Assembly: GCF_900290285.1 (NCBI RefSeq)
Contig: NZ_LT985755.1
Location: 10,856 to 74,855 of the forward strand
Reading direction: 5' to 3'
Source: Candidatus Centipeda massiliensis
Lineage (GTDB): Bacteria > Bacillota > Negativicutes > Selenomonadales > Selenomonadaceae
Length of the DNA stretch: 64,000 nucleotides
Numbering within the stretch: the first letter of the stretch is position 1; every line of letters begins with the position of its first letter. The translations under genes and the position numbers were made by a program. Of this stretch, positions 1 through 8,450 are shown in pieces. A model generated the notes under the pieces. It saw only the letters and a list, made by a program, of their open reading frames with translations. It did not search any database and was not told where the DNA came from.

Positions 1-49
1 CTGATATTGTCAAGAACAGTTGACAAATTTCTCACAAGGAAACGAATGC

Positions 50-958
50 TTAAGCAGTCGCGGCAATGGAGTCATAGAACTGTCGACGCTTCACCATCGG
101 AGGAAGCCCACCGTTTGTTGAACAAATTCGGCGGTTGTTCCAATAGCTCATGAAGTATCGCCAAACCAGAACCTTCAACTCTTCCGTTGTCATTTTCTTT
201 GTGTCATAGCGTCCATAGAGAAGCTCCGATTTCATGCGTGCCCACATGCTCTCACAACGCGCGTTATCATGACAGCGTCCACCGGCACTGTTCATACTTT
301 GACGGATTCCATAGTGTTGGATTGCCTCCCGATACAGCTGACTCGTGTACTGGCTGCCGCGATCCGAGTGCAGGATTGCTCCCCTGAGCATCGGGTAGGA
401 AATCATGGCGTTATCAAGCATCTGCACACACAGAGAAGCCCTCATATTCGTATCCACAGAAAGTCCGAGCACGCCGGCGTCATAGCAGTCAAAGAGTGCT
501 GAAATATAGAGTTTTCCGTCACACGCTGGAATCTCTGTCAGGTCAGTGACACACTTGGAAAGCGGTGTGTCGGCATGAAAATCACGGTGCAGGAGATCCT
601 CCGACATCTGTGCCTGCCGATCTACTTTTGTGATACCGTTCGGCTTATGATTGGGACGATGACTCAAGCCGATCTCTTCCATAATGCGGTAAACGGTGCG
701 TTCACTCGGAACATGGATGCCTTCTGGCTGCTTGATCTTGAGTGCCTGATACATGCGGATTCTTCCGTAGGTATCGTTGCATTCATCCTCTGCATGGATC
801 TGCATCATGGCATCGGCAAGCTCCTGATATTTCCATGGGCGGTCTTTGCTTACCAGATACTGATAAAATCCCTGTCTTGTGACATGGAGCAGTCTGCAAT
901 AAAAACTGATATTCCCTTTGTGTGTGCCGTCTGCTGTCTTGAACGCAATAAACTTCAT
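50..958 (-). CDS. IS3-family transposase OrfB (DDE integrase domain)
   Basis: Catalytic part of the IS3 transposase, 302 residues. The N-terminal part has the HTH_21-like region (YGRIRMYQAL). It is followed by an rve integrase core with the DDE triad: D in CVTDLTEI, D in ILHSDRGSQY and E in NARCESMWARMKSE. The start ATG overlaps the orfA stop (ATGA), so it may be made by translational coupling, or as an OrfAB fusion by -1 frameshifting as is usual in the family. I saw no clear A6G slippery site; short A and T runs occur just upstream. No inactivating change is visible, so the element may be active. Confidence 0.93.
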   Translation of the reverse strand: MKFIAFKTADGTHKGNISFYCRLLHVTRQGFYQYLVSKDRPWKYQELADAMMQIHAEDECNDTYGRIRMYQALKIKQPEGIHVPSERTVYRIMEEIGLSHRPNHKPNGITKVDRQAQMSEDLLHRDFHADTPLSKCVTDLTEIPACDGKLYISALFDCYDAGVLGLSVDTNMRASLCVQMLDNAMISYPMLRGAILHSDRGSQYTSQLYREAIQHYGIRQSMNSAGGRCHDNARCESMWARMKSELLYGRYDTKKMTTEELKVLVWRYFMSYWNNRRICSTNGGLPPMVKRRQFYDSIAATA

Positions 959-1293
959 ACGTTCGTTTTTGTTGACTTCAGACGGCTCGCGGCGAAAAAA
1001 GCGCTTGCTTCTTCCAGAAAGTCATTCTCTTTCTTCAAACGTCGAATTTCCTTATCCTGCGCCTTGAGCTGGGCGCGAAGCTGCACGAGCTCCTCGTGCA
1101 AGCTCAGGGCACTCTGCGGTGTTTGCGTGCCACACCCAAGATCCAAATATCCAAGACGTTGTGCGCGTGTCCATGTATACATCGTATTCTTGGAAATTCC
1201 TAGCTCTTTGGCGGCTTTCGCTTGACCGATTTCCTGCGCCAGCTTGATTGCCTGCACCTTAAATTCGTCATCGTATTGCCTGTTTGCTGCCAT
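955..1293 (-). CDS. IS3-family transposase OrfA (helix-turn-helix)
   Basis: DNA-binding subunit of the IS, 112 residues. The first half is an HTH_8/HTH_23-type domain (FKVQAIKLAQEIGQAKAA, then ELGISKNTMYTW) that in this family binds the terminal repeats. The second half is a leucine-zipper-like coiled coil (LHEELVQLRAQLKAQDKEI) used for multimerisation. A GGAGAAGGAGAGG stretch precedes the ATG. It overlaps orfB by 4 nt. Confidence 0.92.
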   Translation of the reverse strand: MAANRQYDDEFKVQAIKLAQEIGQAKAAKELGISKNTMYTWTRAQRLGYLDLGCGTQTPQSALSLHEELVQLRAQLKAQDKEIRRLKKENDFLEEASAFFAASRLKSTKTNV

Positions 1294-1367
1294 TTTGACC
1301 TCTCCTTCTCCTCTTTGACCTTATCTAAAATCCTTGCGAAGAAGTTGTCAACTTTATTTATACAACA

Positions 1368-1709
1368 TCACACCGTTGCCGCCCCGCGCGCGGGAAGCCC
1401 CTGATTGATCGTCATGACGTTGCCGCCCTCCTCGGCAATGACCTTGAGAACTGCCTGCAAGGTGCCGCTCCGATGGCTGATCAAAAGTGCAAGCGTAACA
1501 ATCTTATCGCGCGTCGCCTCAAAGAACGAATACACGTAATCCTTATACTTGTAATATGCACTGCGGCTGAGATTCGCCTTGGCAACCGCCTCATTGACGG
1601 TACGGACTTCGCCGCGGTTGATCATTTCCTTGGCAAGAATCGTCTTCTTGATCGCTTTCGGAAGAATCTCCTCCCGCACGAGATAGACACCCGTCATGTC
1701 AATTTTCAT
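1368..1709 (-). pseudogene. ACT-domain protein (PheB-like), 3' end cut off by the IS
   Basis: N-terminal 113 residues of an ACT-domain protein of the PheB/UPF0735 type, a family usually near 145-150 residues. Residues 1-65 form the helical N-terminal part (SRSAYYKYKDYVYSF). The ACT domain then starts (VTLALLISHRSGTLQAVL) but stops after its second strand (NVMTINQGLP). The stop TGA is the first three bases of the IS end, so the insertion itself ends the protein, and the missing codons should lie to the left of position 1. It is the last gene of the DUF512-der-plsY run, 83 bp after plsY. The intact role is unclear; a regulatory amino-acid-binding protein is the usual guess for the family. Confidence 0.8.
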
Positions 1710-1792
1710 AGATTATTCCCCCGATGGATAGAAAGATTGTTATAATAGACGGTCAAATTATACCATAGATGAAGGCACGCGCCAAATGAAAG

Positions 1793-2377
1793 CTAGATTT
1801 TATTCTCCGTCCCATTCATCAGACGCTTGATATTCTCGCGATGGCGAACAATGACAAGGACAGCGGCGATCGCAGTAAACAGGAGATACTCCATCGGGTA
1901 GCCAAAGAGTGCTGCAAGAATGGGGGCAAGTCCCCCCGCCACCACAGAGCCGAGTGAAACATAGCGTGTCACATACACAATCGTAAACCAAAGGACAAAG
2001 AGCATGAAGGTCACGTCACCCATCAGCATACTCAGAACACCAAGCGATGTGGCAACCCCTTTTCCACCGTGAAAACGGAGAAAAAGCGAAAAACTGTGCC
2101 CAATGATGGCTAGGAGCCCACCGACAACAGCAGCAAGCGGAGTGCCGACAAGGGAAAGCCCGAGCATGACACCCGCCTGCCCTTTGAGACTGTCCGCAAT
2201 AAAGACAGCAATGCCGGCACCCTTCCCGAGCGTACGCCACGCATTTGTCGCGCCGATGTTATGACTCCCGTGCTCCCGCAGATCCGTGTGCCAAAAGAGT
2301 TTTCCAAGAATCAGCCCACTCGGGATGGAACCGATCAAATAGGCTGCAGCCGCCGTGATAATATATTCCACGCTCAT
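1793..2377 (-). CDS. plsY: Acyl-phosphate:glycerol-3-phosphate acyltransferase PlsY
   Basis: Membrane enzyme that moves the acyl chain from acyl-phosphate (made by PlsX) to glycerol-3-phosphate, the first acylation in phospholipid synthesis. At 194 residues it has the normal family length and about five membrane segments. The three PlsY motifs are present: GSIPSG (16-21), GSHNIGATN (37-45) and HGGKG (103-107). It overlaps der by 4 nt (ATGA), so the two are translationally coupled; the der-plsY pair is common in Firmicutes. Confidence 0.96.
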   Translation of the reverse strand: MSVEYIITAAAAYLIGSIPSGLILGKLFWHTDLREHGSHNIGATNAWRTLGKGAGIAVFIADSLKGQAGVMLGLSLVGTPLAAVVGGLLAIIGHSFSLFLRFHGGKGVATSLGVLSMLMGDVTFMLFVLWFTIVYVTRYVSLGSVVAGGLAPILAALFGYPMEYLLFTAIAAVLVIVRHRENIKRLMNGTENKI

Positions 2378-3699
2378 TCCTCCTCCTTGCGCGCACGCAC
2401 GACAAGACGAAGCGGCGTCCCTTCGAAGCCAAAGCTTTCGCGCAGACGGTTCTCGATGAAGCGCAGATAGGAGAAGTGCATGAGCTCCGGATCATTGACA
2501 AAGATGATAAACGTCGGCGGTACGATTCCCACCTGTGTAACAAAGAGAATCTTGAGCTGTTTGCCCTTCTTTGTCGGCGGTGGATTGACCGAGACCGCGT
2601 CACGGATCAGCTCGTTGAGTACGCTCGTCTTGATGCGCATGGACTGCTGTTCCGCGACATATTTGACCAGCTCCGTTACACGCTCGACGCGTTGCCCCGT
2701 AAGTGCAGACGTATAGAGTACAGGCGCGTATTGGAGAAAGCCAAGTTTATCCCGCAGCTCATCCGTGAACCGCAGCGTCGACTTATCGTTCTTTTCGGGA
2801 AAAATATCCCATTTGTTGACGACAATGATAACACCCTTGCCGGATTCGTGGACGTAGCCCGCGATCTTCGTATCCTGTTCCAGAATGCCTTCTGCGGCAT
2901 TGATGACCATGAGGACGACGCCCGCACGGTCGATGGCACGCAGCGAACGCATGACACTGTAACGCTCAACAGGAAGGGTAATCTTCCCTTTACGGCGCAT
3001 CCCCGCCGTATCGATGAGGAGATATTTCGCGCCGTCCCGCGTGAAGTGTGTATCAATCGCATCCCGGGTCGTTCCAGGTACATCGCTGACAATGACACGC
3101 TCCTCCCCCAGAAGACGATTTACGAGCGAGGATTTTCCGACATTCGGACGCCCGACAACGGCAATCGCAATCTCATCGGACTCGATGCCATCCCCCAGAT
3201 CCTCCGGAAATGCCGCCACAACCGCATCCAGCAGATCACCGAGATTCATCGCATTCGAAGCGGAAATCGGGATCGGATCTCCGAGGCCGAGTGCATAGAA
3301 ATCATAGATCAGTGCCTCGCGCTCAAAGCTGTCGATCTTGTTAACGGCAAGAACCACAGGCTTTTTCGTGCGCCGCAGAATACGTCCCACCTCCTCATCG
3401 GAGGTGGTCAGCCCCGCGCGCCCATCGACAAGGAAGAGAATGACATCCGCTTCCTCCATCGCAAGTTCAGCCTGACTGCGCATGGAGCGAAGGATATGAT
3501 CACTCTCGTCGAACTCAATCCCCCCCGTGTCAATGATGGTAAACTCATGGTTCAGCCACTCCGCATCCATATAGATGCGGTCACGTGTCACACCTGGCAT
3601 ATCATCGACAATGGAAACGCGCTTCTTGCCAATCTGATTGAACAGCGTCGACTTTCCGACATTGGGTCGCCCGACGACTGCTACGATGGGCTTGCTCAT
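2374..3699 (-). CDS. der: Ribosome-assembly GTPase Der (EngA)
   Basis: Essential GTPase for maturation of the 50S ribosomal subunit; 441 residues, normal length. It has two tandem G domains, each with a full motif set: first GRPNVGKS (10-17), DTGG (57-60) and NKID (120-123); second GRPNVGKS (183-190), DTAG (230-233) and NKWD (295-298). A KH-like domain makes up the last ~90 residues. A GAAGGAGAGGAG stretch precedes the ATG. It lies 18 bp after the DUF512 gene and overlaps plsY. Confidence 0.98.
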   Translation of the reverse strand: MSKPIVAVVGRPNVGKSTLFNQIGKKRVSIVDDMPGVTRDRIYMDAEWLNHEFTIIDTGGIEFDESDHILRSMRSQAELAMEEADVILFLVDGRAGLTTSDEEVGRILRRTKKPVVLAVNKIDSFEREALIYDFYALGLGDPIPISASNAMNLGDLLDAVVAAFPEDLGDGIESDEIAIAVVGRPNVGKSSLVNRLLGEERVIVSDVPGTTRDAIDTHFTRDGAKYLLIDTAGMRRKGKITLPVERYSVMRSLRAIDRAGVVLMVINAAEGILEQDTKIAGYVHESGKGVIIVVNKWDIFPEKNDKSTLRFTDELRDKLGFLQYAPVLYTSALTGQRVERVTELVKYVAEQQSMRIKTSVLNELIRDAVSVNPPPTKKGKQLKILFVTQVGIVPPTFIIFVNDPELMHFSYLRFIENRLRESFGFEGTPLRLVVRARKEEE

Positions 3700-3717
3700 C
3701 GCTTCTCTCCTCTCCTT

Positions 3718-5118
3718 CTACCTGTTCAGTGCTGCGACAGACTGCGTATAGCCCGCATTGCTCTGCCATGTATATCCGCCGTTTGGGCGTTCACGGTGGT
3801 ACCCGCTCCACGCAGCGAGTGCCTCCCGATAGTCGCGCCCCGTTGCTACCGGCTCAATCCGGATGGTGGGAAACGATGTCCGCATATCTTCAAGAGAGAC
3901 ATCATCCAAAAATACATCCTCCCCCTCACGCAGTGCAGAGGCAGGAATCAGCACGCCCTCTACGGGGGCATCAAGCGTACGCAGCGCCTCGGTTATATCA
4001 TGCCCCGTAAGAAGCCCCGAAACATTGACGGTTTCTCCAAAATGCTCATTGACAACGGGCAGCACATGGATCCGCCGACCATCGGGATCAATCTCACGTG
4101 CGAGCTGCTCCATCACGGGGGCAACAGCCGTCCCACTGACAACAGCAAGCTGCGTATCGTCGTTTTCGTCCTCGATGGAATCACCAACCGACATCCAATC
4201 CTCGATAAAATTGCGCGTTAGTCCGATCCCATTGTCCAACTGAGGGAATCCATCGTACATCTCTGCGGGCGGAACTTCACGTCCCGCAAGGAAGTAAAAC
4301 TCATCAGCCAAATAGATGAAGGTGCGTCCTTCCTCCGCACGGATCTGCTGCTGCCACGCTTCCACCTGATCGATCACACGCATGGCACCCGCACGGTCAA
4401 ACTGCACAAGAGGAAAGGGATCCGTACGGTGTTTTGTAAGCCCTACAGGGACAATCGCGAGCGAGAGTGCATGGGGACGCCGCGCCGTAACATCACGGAT
4501 CGTGCGCTCAAGCTCCTCGCCGTCGTTCAGGCCGTAGCAGAGGACAACCTGCGTATGGTAGTCTGCACCTGCGTTTTCAAGCTTTTCCAGCTGTCCAAGA
4601 ATGTCCGCAGCCCCCTTATAGCGCAAAATCTCAGCACGAAGTGCAGGATTTGTGCACTGGACAGAAACATAGAGCGGCGAAAGATGAAAGCGCGCGATGC
4701 GCGAGAAGTCCGCTGCGCCCATATTCGTGAGCGTCACAAAATTGCCATAGAGAAAGGAAAGGCGGTAGTCATCATCCTTGATGGAAAGGCTGTGGCGCAT
4801 ATCCGGCGCAATCATATCGACAAAGCAGAAATAGCAGTGGTTGGCGCACGAACGAATCCCGTCAAAGACGGCATGCTCGAACTCCACGCCAAAGTCCTCG
4901 TCATAGTCCTTGTCGAATGCAATGAGTTCCTGCTCGCCGTTCGCATGTTCCACAAGGAGTTCGATCTCCTCATCCGCCATTGCAAAGCTGAAATCGATGA
5001 TGTCGCGCAGAGGCATATCGTTGACCCGGAGAATCTTATCCCCCGGCACAAGCTCCAGTTCTTCGGCAATACTGCCCTCCAAGACACGCAGAATAATGCC
5101 CGGATACGTTTTTGTCAT
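3718..5118 (-). CDS. DUF512 family protein with PDZ and radical-SAM-like Fe-S region
   Basis: 466 residues of unknown biochemical role. An N-terminal PDZ-like domain (about 5-65) is followed by a cysteine cluster CANHCYFC (91-98) in a radical-SAM-like TIM-barrel region, then the DUF512 domain (about 230-440), the pattern of the TIGR03279 family of putative Fe-S oxidoreductases. The Cys spacing is CX3CX2C, as in radical SAM enzymes, which suggests a 4Fe-4S cluster; SAM chemistry is inference. The start is supported by AGGAGGGG just before the ATG. It is first in an operon with der and plsY, as in many Firmicutes, and has its own promoter at 5155-5183. Confidence 0.88.
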   Translation of the reverse strand: MTKTYPGIILRVLEGSIAEELELVPGDKILRVNDMPLRDIIDFSFAMADEEIELLVEHANGEQELIAFDKDYDEDFGVEFEHAVFDGIRSCANHCYFCFVDMIAPDMRHSLSIKDDDYRLSFLYGNFVTLTNMGAADFSRIARFHLSPLYVSVQCTNPALRAEILRYKGAADILGQLEKLENAGADYHTQVVLCYGLNDGEELERTIRDVTARRPHALSLAIVPVGLTKHRTDPFPLVQFDRAGAMRVIDQVEAWQQQIRAEEGRTFIYLADEFYFLAGREVPPAEMYDGFPQLDNGIGLTRNFIEDWMSVGDSIEDENDDTQLAVVSGTAVAPVMEQLAREIDPDGRRIHVLPVVNEHFGETVNVSGLLTGHDITEALRTLDAPVEGVLIPASALREGEDVFLDDVSLEDMRTSFPTIRIEPVATGRDYREALAAWSGYHRERPNGGYTWQSNAGYTQSVAALNR

Positions 5119-5154
5119 AGCCCCTCCTTCCTCAAGGAATCGTCAAGATAAGCG

Positions 5155-5183
5155 ATTATAACATATTCCCACAGCGCTTACAA
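5155..5183 (-). promoter_or_regulatory. Sigma-70-type promoter of the DUF512-der-plsY operon
   Basis: On the minus strand, TTGTAA and TATAAT are separated by 17 bp, and the -10 box ends 36 bp upstream of the DUF512 start. Confidence 0.6.
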
Positions 5184-5268
5184 TGATGAGGAGGCACAAG
5201 ATGCGCTTGCGCCACACAGCGGAATACATCTTTACAAAACATAGTATTTCATGTAAACTGAAAATAAA

Positions 5269-5430
5269 GGAATCGCTGATAAAATGAAGTCCGTCAGATT
5301 GGCGTAGATTTTTTCGTCCGAACAAGGAGGCAAACCGGACGCATAGCAAGGGCTATGTGGAGGATTTGTCGACGAAGTGCGGGCAAAAAAGATACGCTAA
5401 GATGGCGTGGCTGAATTTATCAGTGCTTCC
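5269..5430 (-). mobile_element. MITE-like repeat, copy A (reverse orientation)
   Basis: 162-bp non-coding element, one of four full copies in the window (others at 13131, 15325 and 22856). Its ends are inverted repeats of the form GGAAKCACTGATAAA, and it is flanked on both sides by TAAA (5265-5268 and 5431-5434), a perfect 4-bp target duplication. It is inverted relative to the other three copies. It sits between the divergent DUF512 promoter and the HD-GYP gene. Confidence 0.85.
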
Positions 5431-5498
5431 TAAATTTGGGAATCTGTTGCTTTTAAGGAAATGCAGCAATACTGAGCACATGGGAAACGAGGGGAAAA

Positions 5499-6713
5499 AT
5501 GCTACGACTACCTGTCTCAAAATTACAGGACGGCATGGTGCTGGGACAGAGTTTGTTCAACACAGCAGGAGGAAGTTATCTCGTCAAGGGGCAGCCGGTT
5601 ACGATTGATTACATTCGCCGCATGCACCAGCTCGGTATCCAGTCGGTTACAGTGACCTCCATGGATCCAAACCACAAGCTTCCTCCGCCGCCGGATGTAA
5701 TTGAAGAGAAGACACGCGTCAATGCGATCGGTGCCGTGTATAATACATTTCAGTCCATTGAGGAAAATGGAACGCTGGATATACCTGCACTGCAAAAGGT
5801 GACCGACTCTATCGTCTTTGATCTTTTTGATCATCACGAGAATCTCGTCCAACTGACGGATATTCGTACGCACGACGCCTATACATTTGCACACAGTGTC
5901 AATGTTGCCGTACTCTCCGCCATGATGGGCATGCTCTGTCATCTGTCCAAGGAGGATCTCTCGCTCATCACCCTTGGAGGACTGCTGCACGATCTTGGGA
6001 AAATCGACGTACACACGGACATCCTCAACAAAAATCGCAGCCTGAGCAACAGCGAATTCGACATTATGAAGAAACATCCGGCGGATGGAGCACGGCGGAT
6101 CTTGAAGATCCCAGGCCTGCCAAAGGCAAGCATTCTTGCAGCGATCGCGGGACAGCATCATGAGCACATTGATGGAACAGGGTATCCGCGCGGGCTCAAG
6201 GGCAATGAGATGCACCGCTTTGCAAAGATTGCAGCGATTGCCGATGTCTATGATGCGCTGACGAGTGAACGCCCCTACAAGAAGGCGTATATGCCAAACA
6301 TCGCCTACAATATTATGCACAACATCAATAAGGGGCAATTCGATCCCGATCTTCTAAAGCTATTCTTCAACAACGTTTCACTCTATCCGGAGGGAGCGGT
6401 GCTCAAGACCACATTTGGCTTTGCCGTCGTCAAGGAAAGCAAATTTGGACGCACGACAACGCCCATTATCATCCTATTTGCCGATGTAAACGGAAAACTG
6501 CTGAATGAACGCACTGAGATCGATCTCTCCGAGGAAAAAAACGGTGCAGCATCCATACAGGTAGTACCAACGGGCAACGATCTCTACCACTTCATCCATG
6601 AACTCGGTGTAGATCCCTCCTACTATCTACAGGAAGCACGCGAAAAAGAAAAAGCAGCAGAAAAGGAAAAGGCTGCTGCAGACAATCCAGCAGCGCGGCG
6701 CAAGCGCAGGTGA
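5499..6713 (+). CDS. HD-GYP domain protein (probable c-di-GMP phosphodiesterase)
   Basis: 404 residues; the only clear protein gene on the plus strand. The N-terminal ~120 residues are a DUF3391-like region. The HD-GYP domain spans about 125-300, with HDLGK (164-168) and the GYP motif region HHEHIDGTGYP (220-230), so the metal ligands and GYP signature are intact. Enzymes of this type hydrolyse cyclic di-GMP. A C-terminal domain follows and the last ~25 residues are Lys/Ala/Glu-rich. GAGGGG lies close upstream of the ATG. It is monocistronic, with a hairpin terminator right after it. No transmembrane or sensor domain is evident, so the input signal is unknown. Confidence 0.92.
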   Translation: MLRLPVSKLQDGMVLGQSLFNTAGGSYLVKGQPVTIDYIRRMHQLGIQSVTVTSMDPNHKLPPPPDVIEEKTRVNAIGAVYNTFQSIEENGTLDIPALQKVTDSIVFDLFDHHENLVQLTDIRTHDAYTFAHSVNVAVLSAMMGMLCHLSKEDLSLITLGGLLHDLGKIDVHTDILNKNRSLSNSEFDIMKKHPADGARRILKIPGLPKASILAAIAGQHHEHIDGTGYPRGLKGNEMHRFAKIAAIADVYDALTSERPYKKAYMPNIAYNIMHNINKGQFDPDLLKLFFNNVSLYPEGAVLKTTFGFAVVKESKFGRTTTPIIILFADVNGKLLNERTEIDLSEEKNGAASIQVVPTGNDLYHFIHELGVDPSYYLQEAREKEKAAEKEKAAADNPAARRKRR

Positions 6714-6729
6714 ACAGACCGCTCTGCAT

Positions 6730-6761
6730 AAAAAAACCGGACAGACTGTCCGGTTTTTTTA
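6730..6761. terminator. Bidirectional rho-independent terminator
   Basis: Hairpin AACCGGACAG / CTGTCCGGTT flanked by an A run on one side and a T run on the other. It can end both the HD-GYP transcript and the oppositely directed EcfA2 transcript, whose stop codon lies in its 3' flank. Confidence 0.9.
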
Positions 6762-7610
6762 TTGTATCGCCAATATTTTTTCTGCCATTTCTTCGACCGA
6801 CATACAGTCTCCCACCGGATACCCGGCAGCCTCCAATTTTTTTCCAAGCGTGAGCAAATGCGGTGCTGCGAGGGCGGCCTGCATGAGAAGATCATCTCGC
6901 TGAAAGAGTATGCGCGGCGCCCCCTCACCAATAACGTGTCCATTCGCTAGGATGACCAAGTGTTCCGCCACGCGCAGGATATCCTCCATGCTGTGCGAGA
7001 CAAGAATAATGCTGACGTTTCGCTCCTGATGCAGCATCGTGAGCATGGAGAGCAGTGCCTCTCGTCCGCGCGGGTCAAGTCCTGCCGCCGGTTCATCGAG
7101 TACGAGATAGCGCGGTGCAAGAGCAAGGACACCGGCAATAGCAACCCGCCTGCGCTCCCCACCTGAAAGTGCAAAGGGGGATCGACTGCGATAGGTATGC
7201 GGCAGATGAACAAGTTCCATCGCCTCCCGCACACGGGTCTCGACCTCGGAATCCGTTCGCCCCTGATTGCGTGGACCAAAGGCAATATCCTCATAAACCG
7301 TTTCTTCAAAGAGCTGATGTTCGGGATATTGAAAGACCATTCCAACGCGGAAGCGCGCCGCCCGTGCCGCCTCTTTTTCCTTCCTGTTTTTGCCATGAAG
7401 GCTGACCCCATCCACGAGAACCCGTCCAGCTGTCGGCGTGAGAAGACCGCCGATCAGCTGCATGAGCGTCGATTTGCCCGCCCCCGTCTCGCCTGCAATC
7501 GCCGTAAAGGCTCCCTCTGCAATCGTCAACGAAACATCGTGCAGCGCCGTGTGTGAGAGAGGCGTATTCTCCATGTATGTGTAAGAAAGAGATTCTATCT
7601 GGATAGACAC
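6759..7610 (-). CDS. ecfA2: Energy-coupling factor transporter ATPase EcfA2
   Basis: Cytoplasmic ATPase of an ECF-type vitamin or metal importer; 283 residues. Walker A GETGAGKST (40-48), Q-loop FQYPEHQ (93-99), signature LSGGE (148-152) and Walker B LVLDEP (169-174) are all intact; FQYPEHQLF is typical of the EcfA2 half. It overlaps EcfA1 by 16 nt. The usual third gene, the membrane component ecfT, is absent: transcription runs straight into a terminator. It probably pairs with an EcfT encoded elsewhere. Confidence 0.92.
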   Translation of the reverse strand: MSIQIESLSYTYMENTPLSHTALHDVSLTIAEGAFTAIAGETGAGKSTLMQLIGGLLTPTAGRVLVDGVSLHGKNRKEKEAARAARFRVGMVFQYPEHQLFEETVYEDIAFGPRNQGRTDSEVETRVREAMELVHLPHTYRSRSPFALSGGERRRVAIAGVLALAPRYLVLDEPAAGLDPRGREALLSMLTMLHQERNVSIILVSHSMEDILRVAEHLVILANGHVIGEGAPRILFQRDDLLMQAALAAPHLLTLGKKLEAAGYPVGDCMSVEEMAEKILAIQ

Positions 7611-8446
7611 TGCAGCAGCTCCTCATCTGTCAAAATATCCTGTGGGAGATCGCGGCCGCGACTGCGGAGACGCTCCGCAAGATCGGCGGCAAGCGGTACA
7701 TCCAGCCCCAGTGCACGTACGCGTTCCGGTTGGGCGAAGATCTCATGTGGCGTGCCGTCCATGACAATTTTCCCTGCGTCCATCAGCACGATACGGTCTG
7801 CTGCAATCGCCTCTTCCATGAAATGTGTGATATAGACAATCGTCATGCCCTGATCCTCATGCAGCATTTTGACAGCACTCAGAACATCCGCTCTGCCGCG
7901 CGGATCGAGCATTGCTGTCGGCTCGTCAAGGACAAGACAACGCGTCTGCATGGCAATCGCACCCGCAATGGCAATGCGTTGTTTTTGCCCTCCCGAGAGA
8001 AGATGGGGCGCTGCCTGTGCATACGATTTCATACCGACAAGTGCGAGTGCATCCTGCACGCGTTTGCGGATCTCCGCAGGCGGCACACCGAGATTTTCCG
8101 GCCCAAAGGCAACATCATCTGCCACAACCGCCGCGATGATCTGATTGTCTGGATTTTGGAACACCATGCTAACATCCTGCCGAATGTCGAATTGTCGCGC
8201 CTCATCCCTCGTATCCCACCCGTGCACAAGACAAGTGCCCTCCGTCGGGAGCAGGAGGGCATTCAAGTGGCGTGCGAGAGTCGATTTCCCCGAGCCATTC
8301 GCACCAAGTATCGCCACGAACTCCCCTGCGGCGATGGAGAGACTGACACCACACAGAGCCTCGTGCCCCTCTCCTTCCCCAGTCTGATAGACATGTGTGA
8401 CGTTTTCGAGTGCAAAGAAAATATCCGCCTGTTTCATTTCAATCAT
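7595..8446 (-). CDS. ecfA1: Energy-coupling factor transporter ATPase EcfA1
   Basis: Partner ATPase to EcfA2; 283 residues. Walker A GANGSGKST (48-56), FQNPDNQ (96-102, typical of EcfA1), signature LSGGQ (150-154) and Walker B LVLDEP (171-176) are intact. Two starts are possible, 8446 or the ATG three codons later (8437); the weak GTGAG before the second gives it slightly better spacing. It begins only 4 bp after the histidine kinase stop, so it is probably cotranscribed with the two-component system. Confidence 0.93.
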   Translation of the reverse strand: MIEMKQADIFFALENVTHVYQTGEGEGHEALCGVSLSIAAGEFVAILGANGSGKSTLARHLNALLLPTEGTCLVHGWDTRDEARQFDIRQDVSMVFQNPDNQIIAAVVADDVAFGPENLGVPPAEIRKRVQDALALVGMKSYAQAAPHLLSGGQKQRIAIAGAIAMQTRCLVLDEPTAMLDPRGRADVLSAVKMLHEDQGMTIVYITHFMEEAIAADRIVLMDAGKIVMDGTPHEIFAQPERVRALGLDVPLAADLAERLRSRGRDLPQDILTDEELLQCLSR

Positions 8447-8450
8447 CTCA

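Larger units (their letters stand above)
2..1370 (-). mobile_element. IS3-family insertion sequence (IS150-like)
   Basis: A complete IS of about 1.37 kb carrying overlapping orfA and orfB. Its ends are imperfect inverted repeats: reading inward from each end both begin TGAT(A/G)TTGT, share GTTGACAA about 18 bases in, and share CAAGGA near base 40, with one single-base gap. The tips are TG...CA as is usual for IS3 elements. The base just left of the element (position 1, C) fits a 3-bp duplication of CAC at 1371-1373, but the rest of the left flank is outside the window. The right end lies inside an ACT-domain gene. Confidence 0.85.

Noticed and set aside
2476-4221. A 581-codon open frame on the plus strand
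   Set aside because: It lies opposite der and the DUF512 gene, whose motifs are complete on the minus strand. Its protein has no recognisable domain; it is a high-GC antisense shadow.
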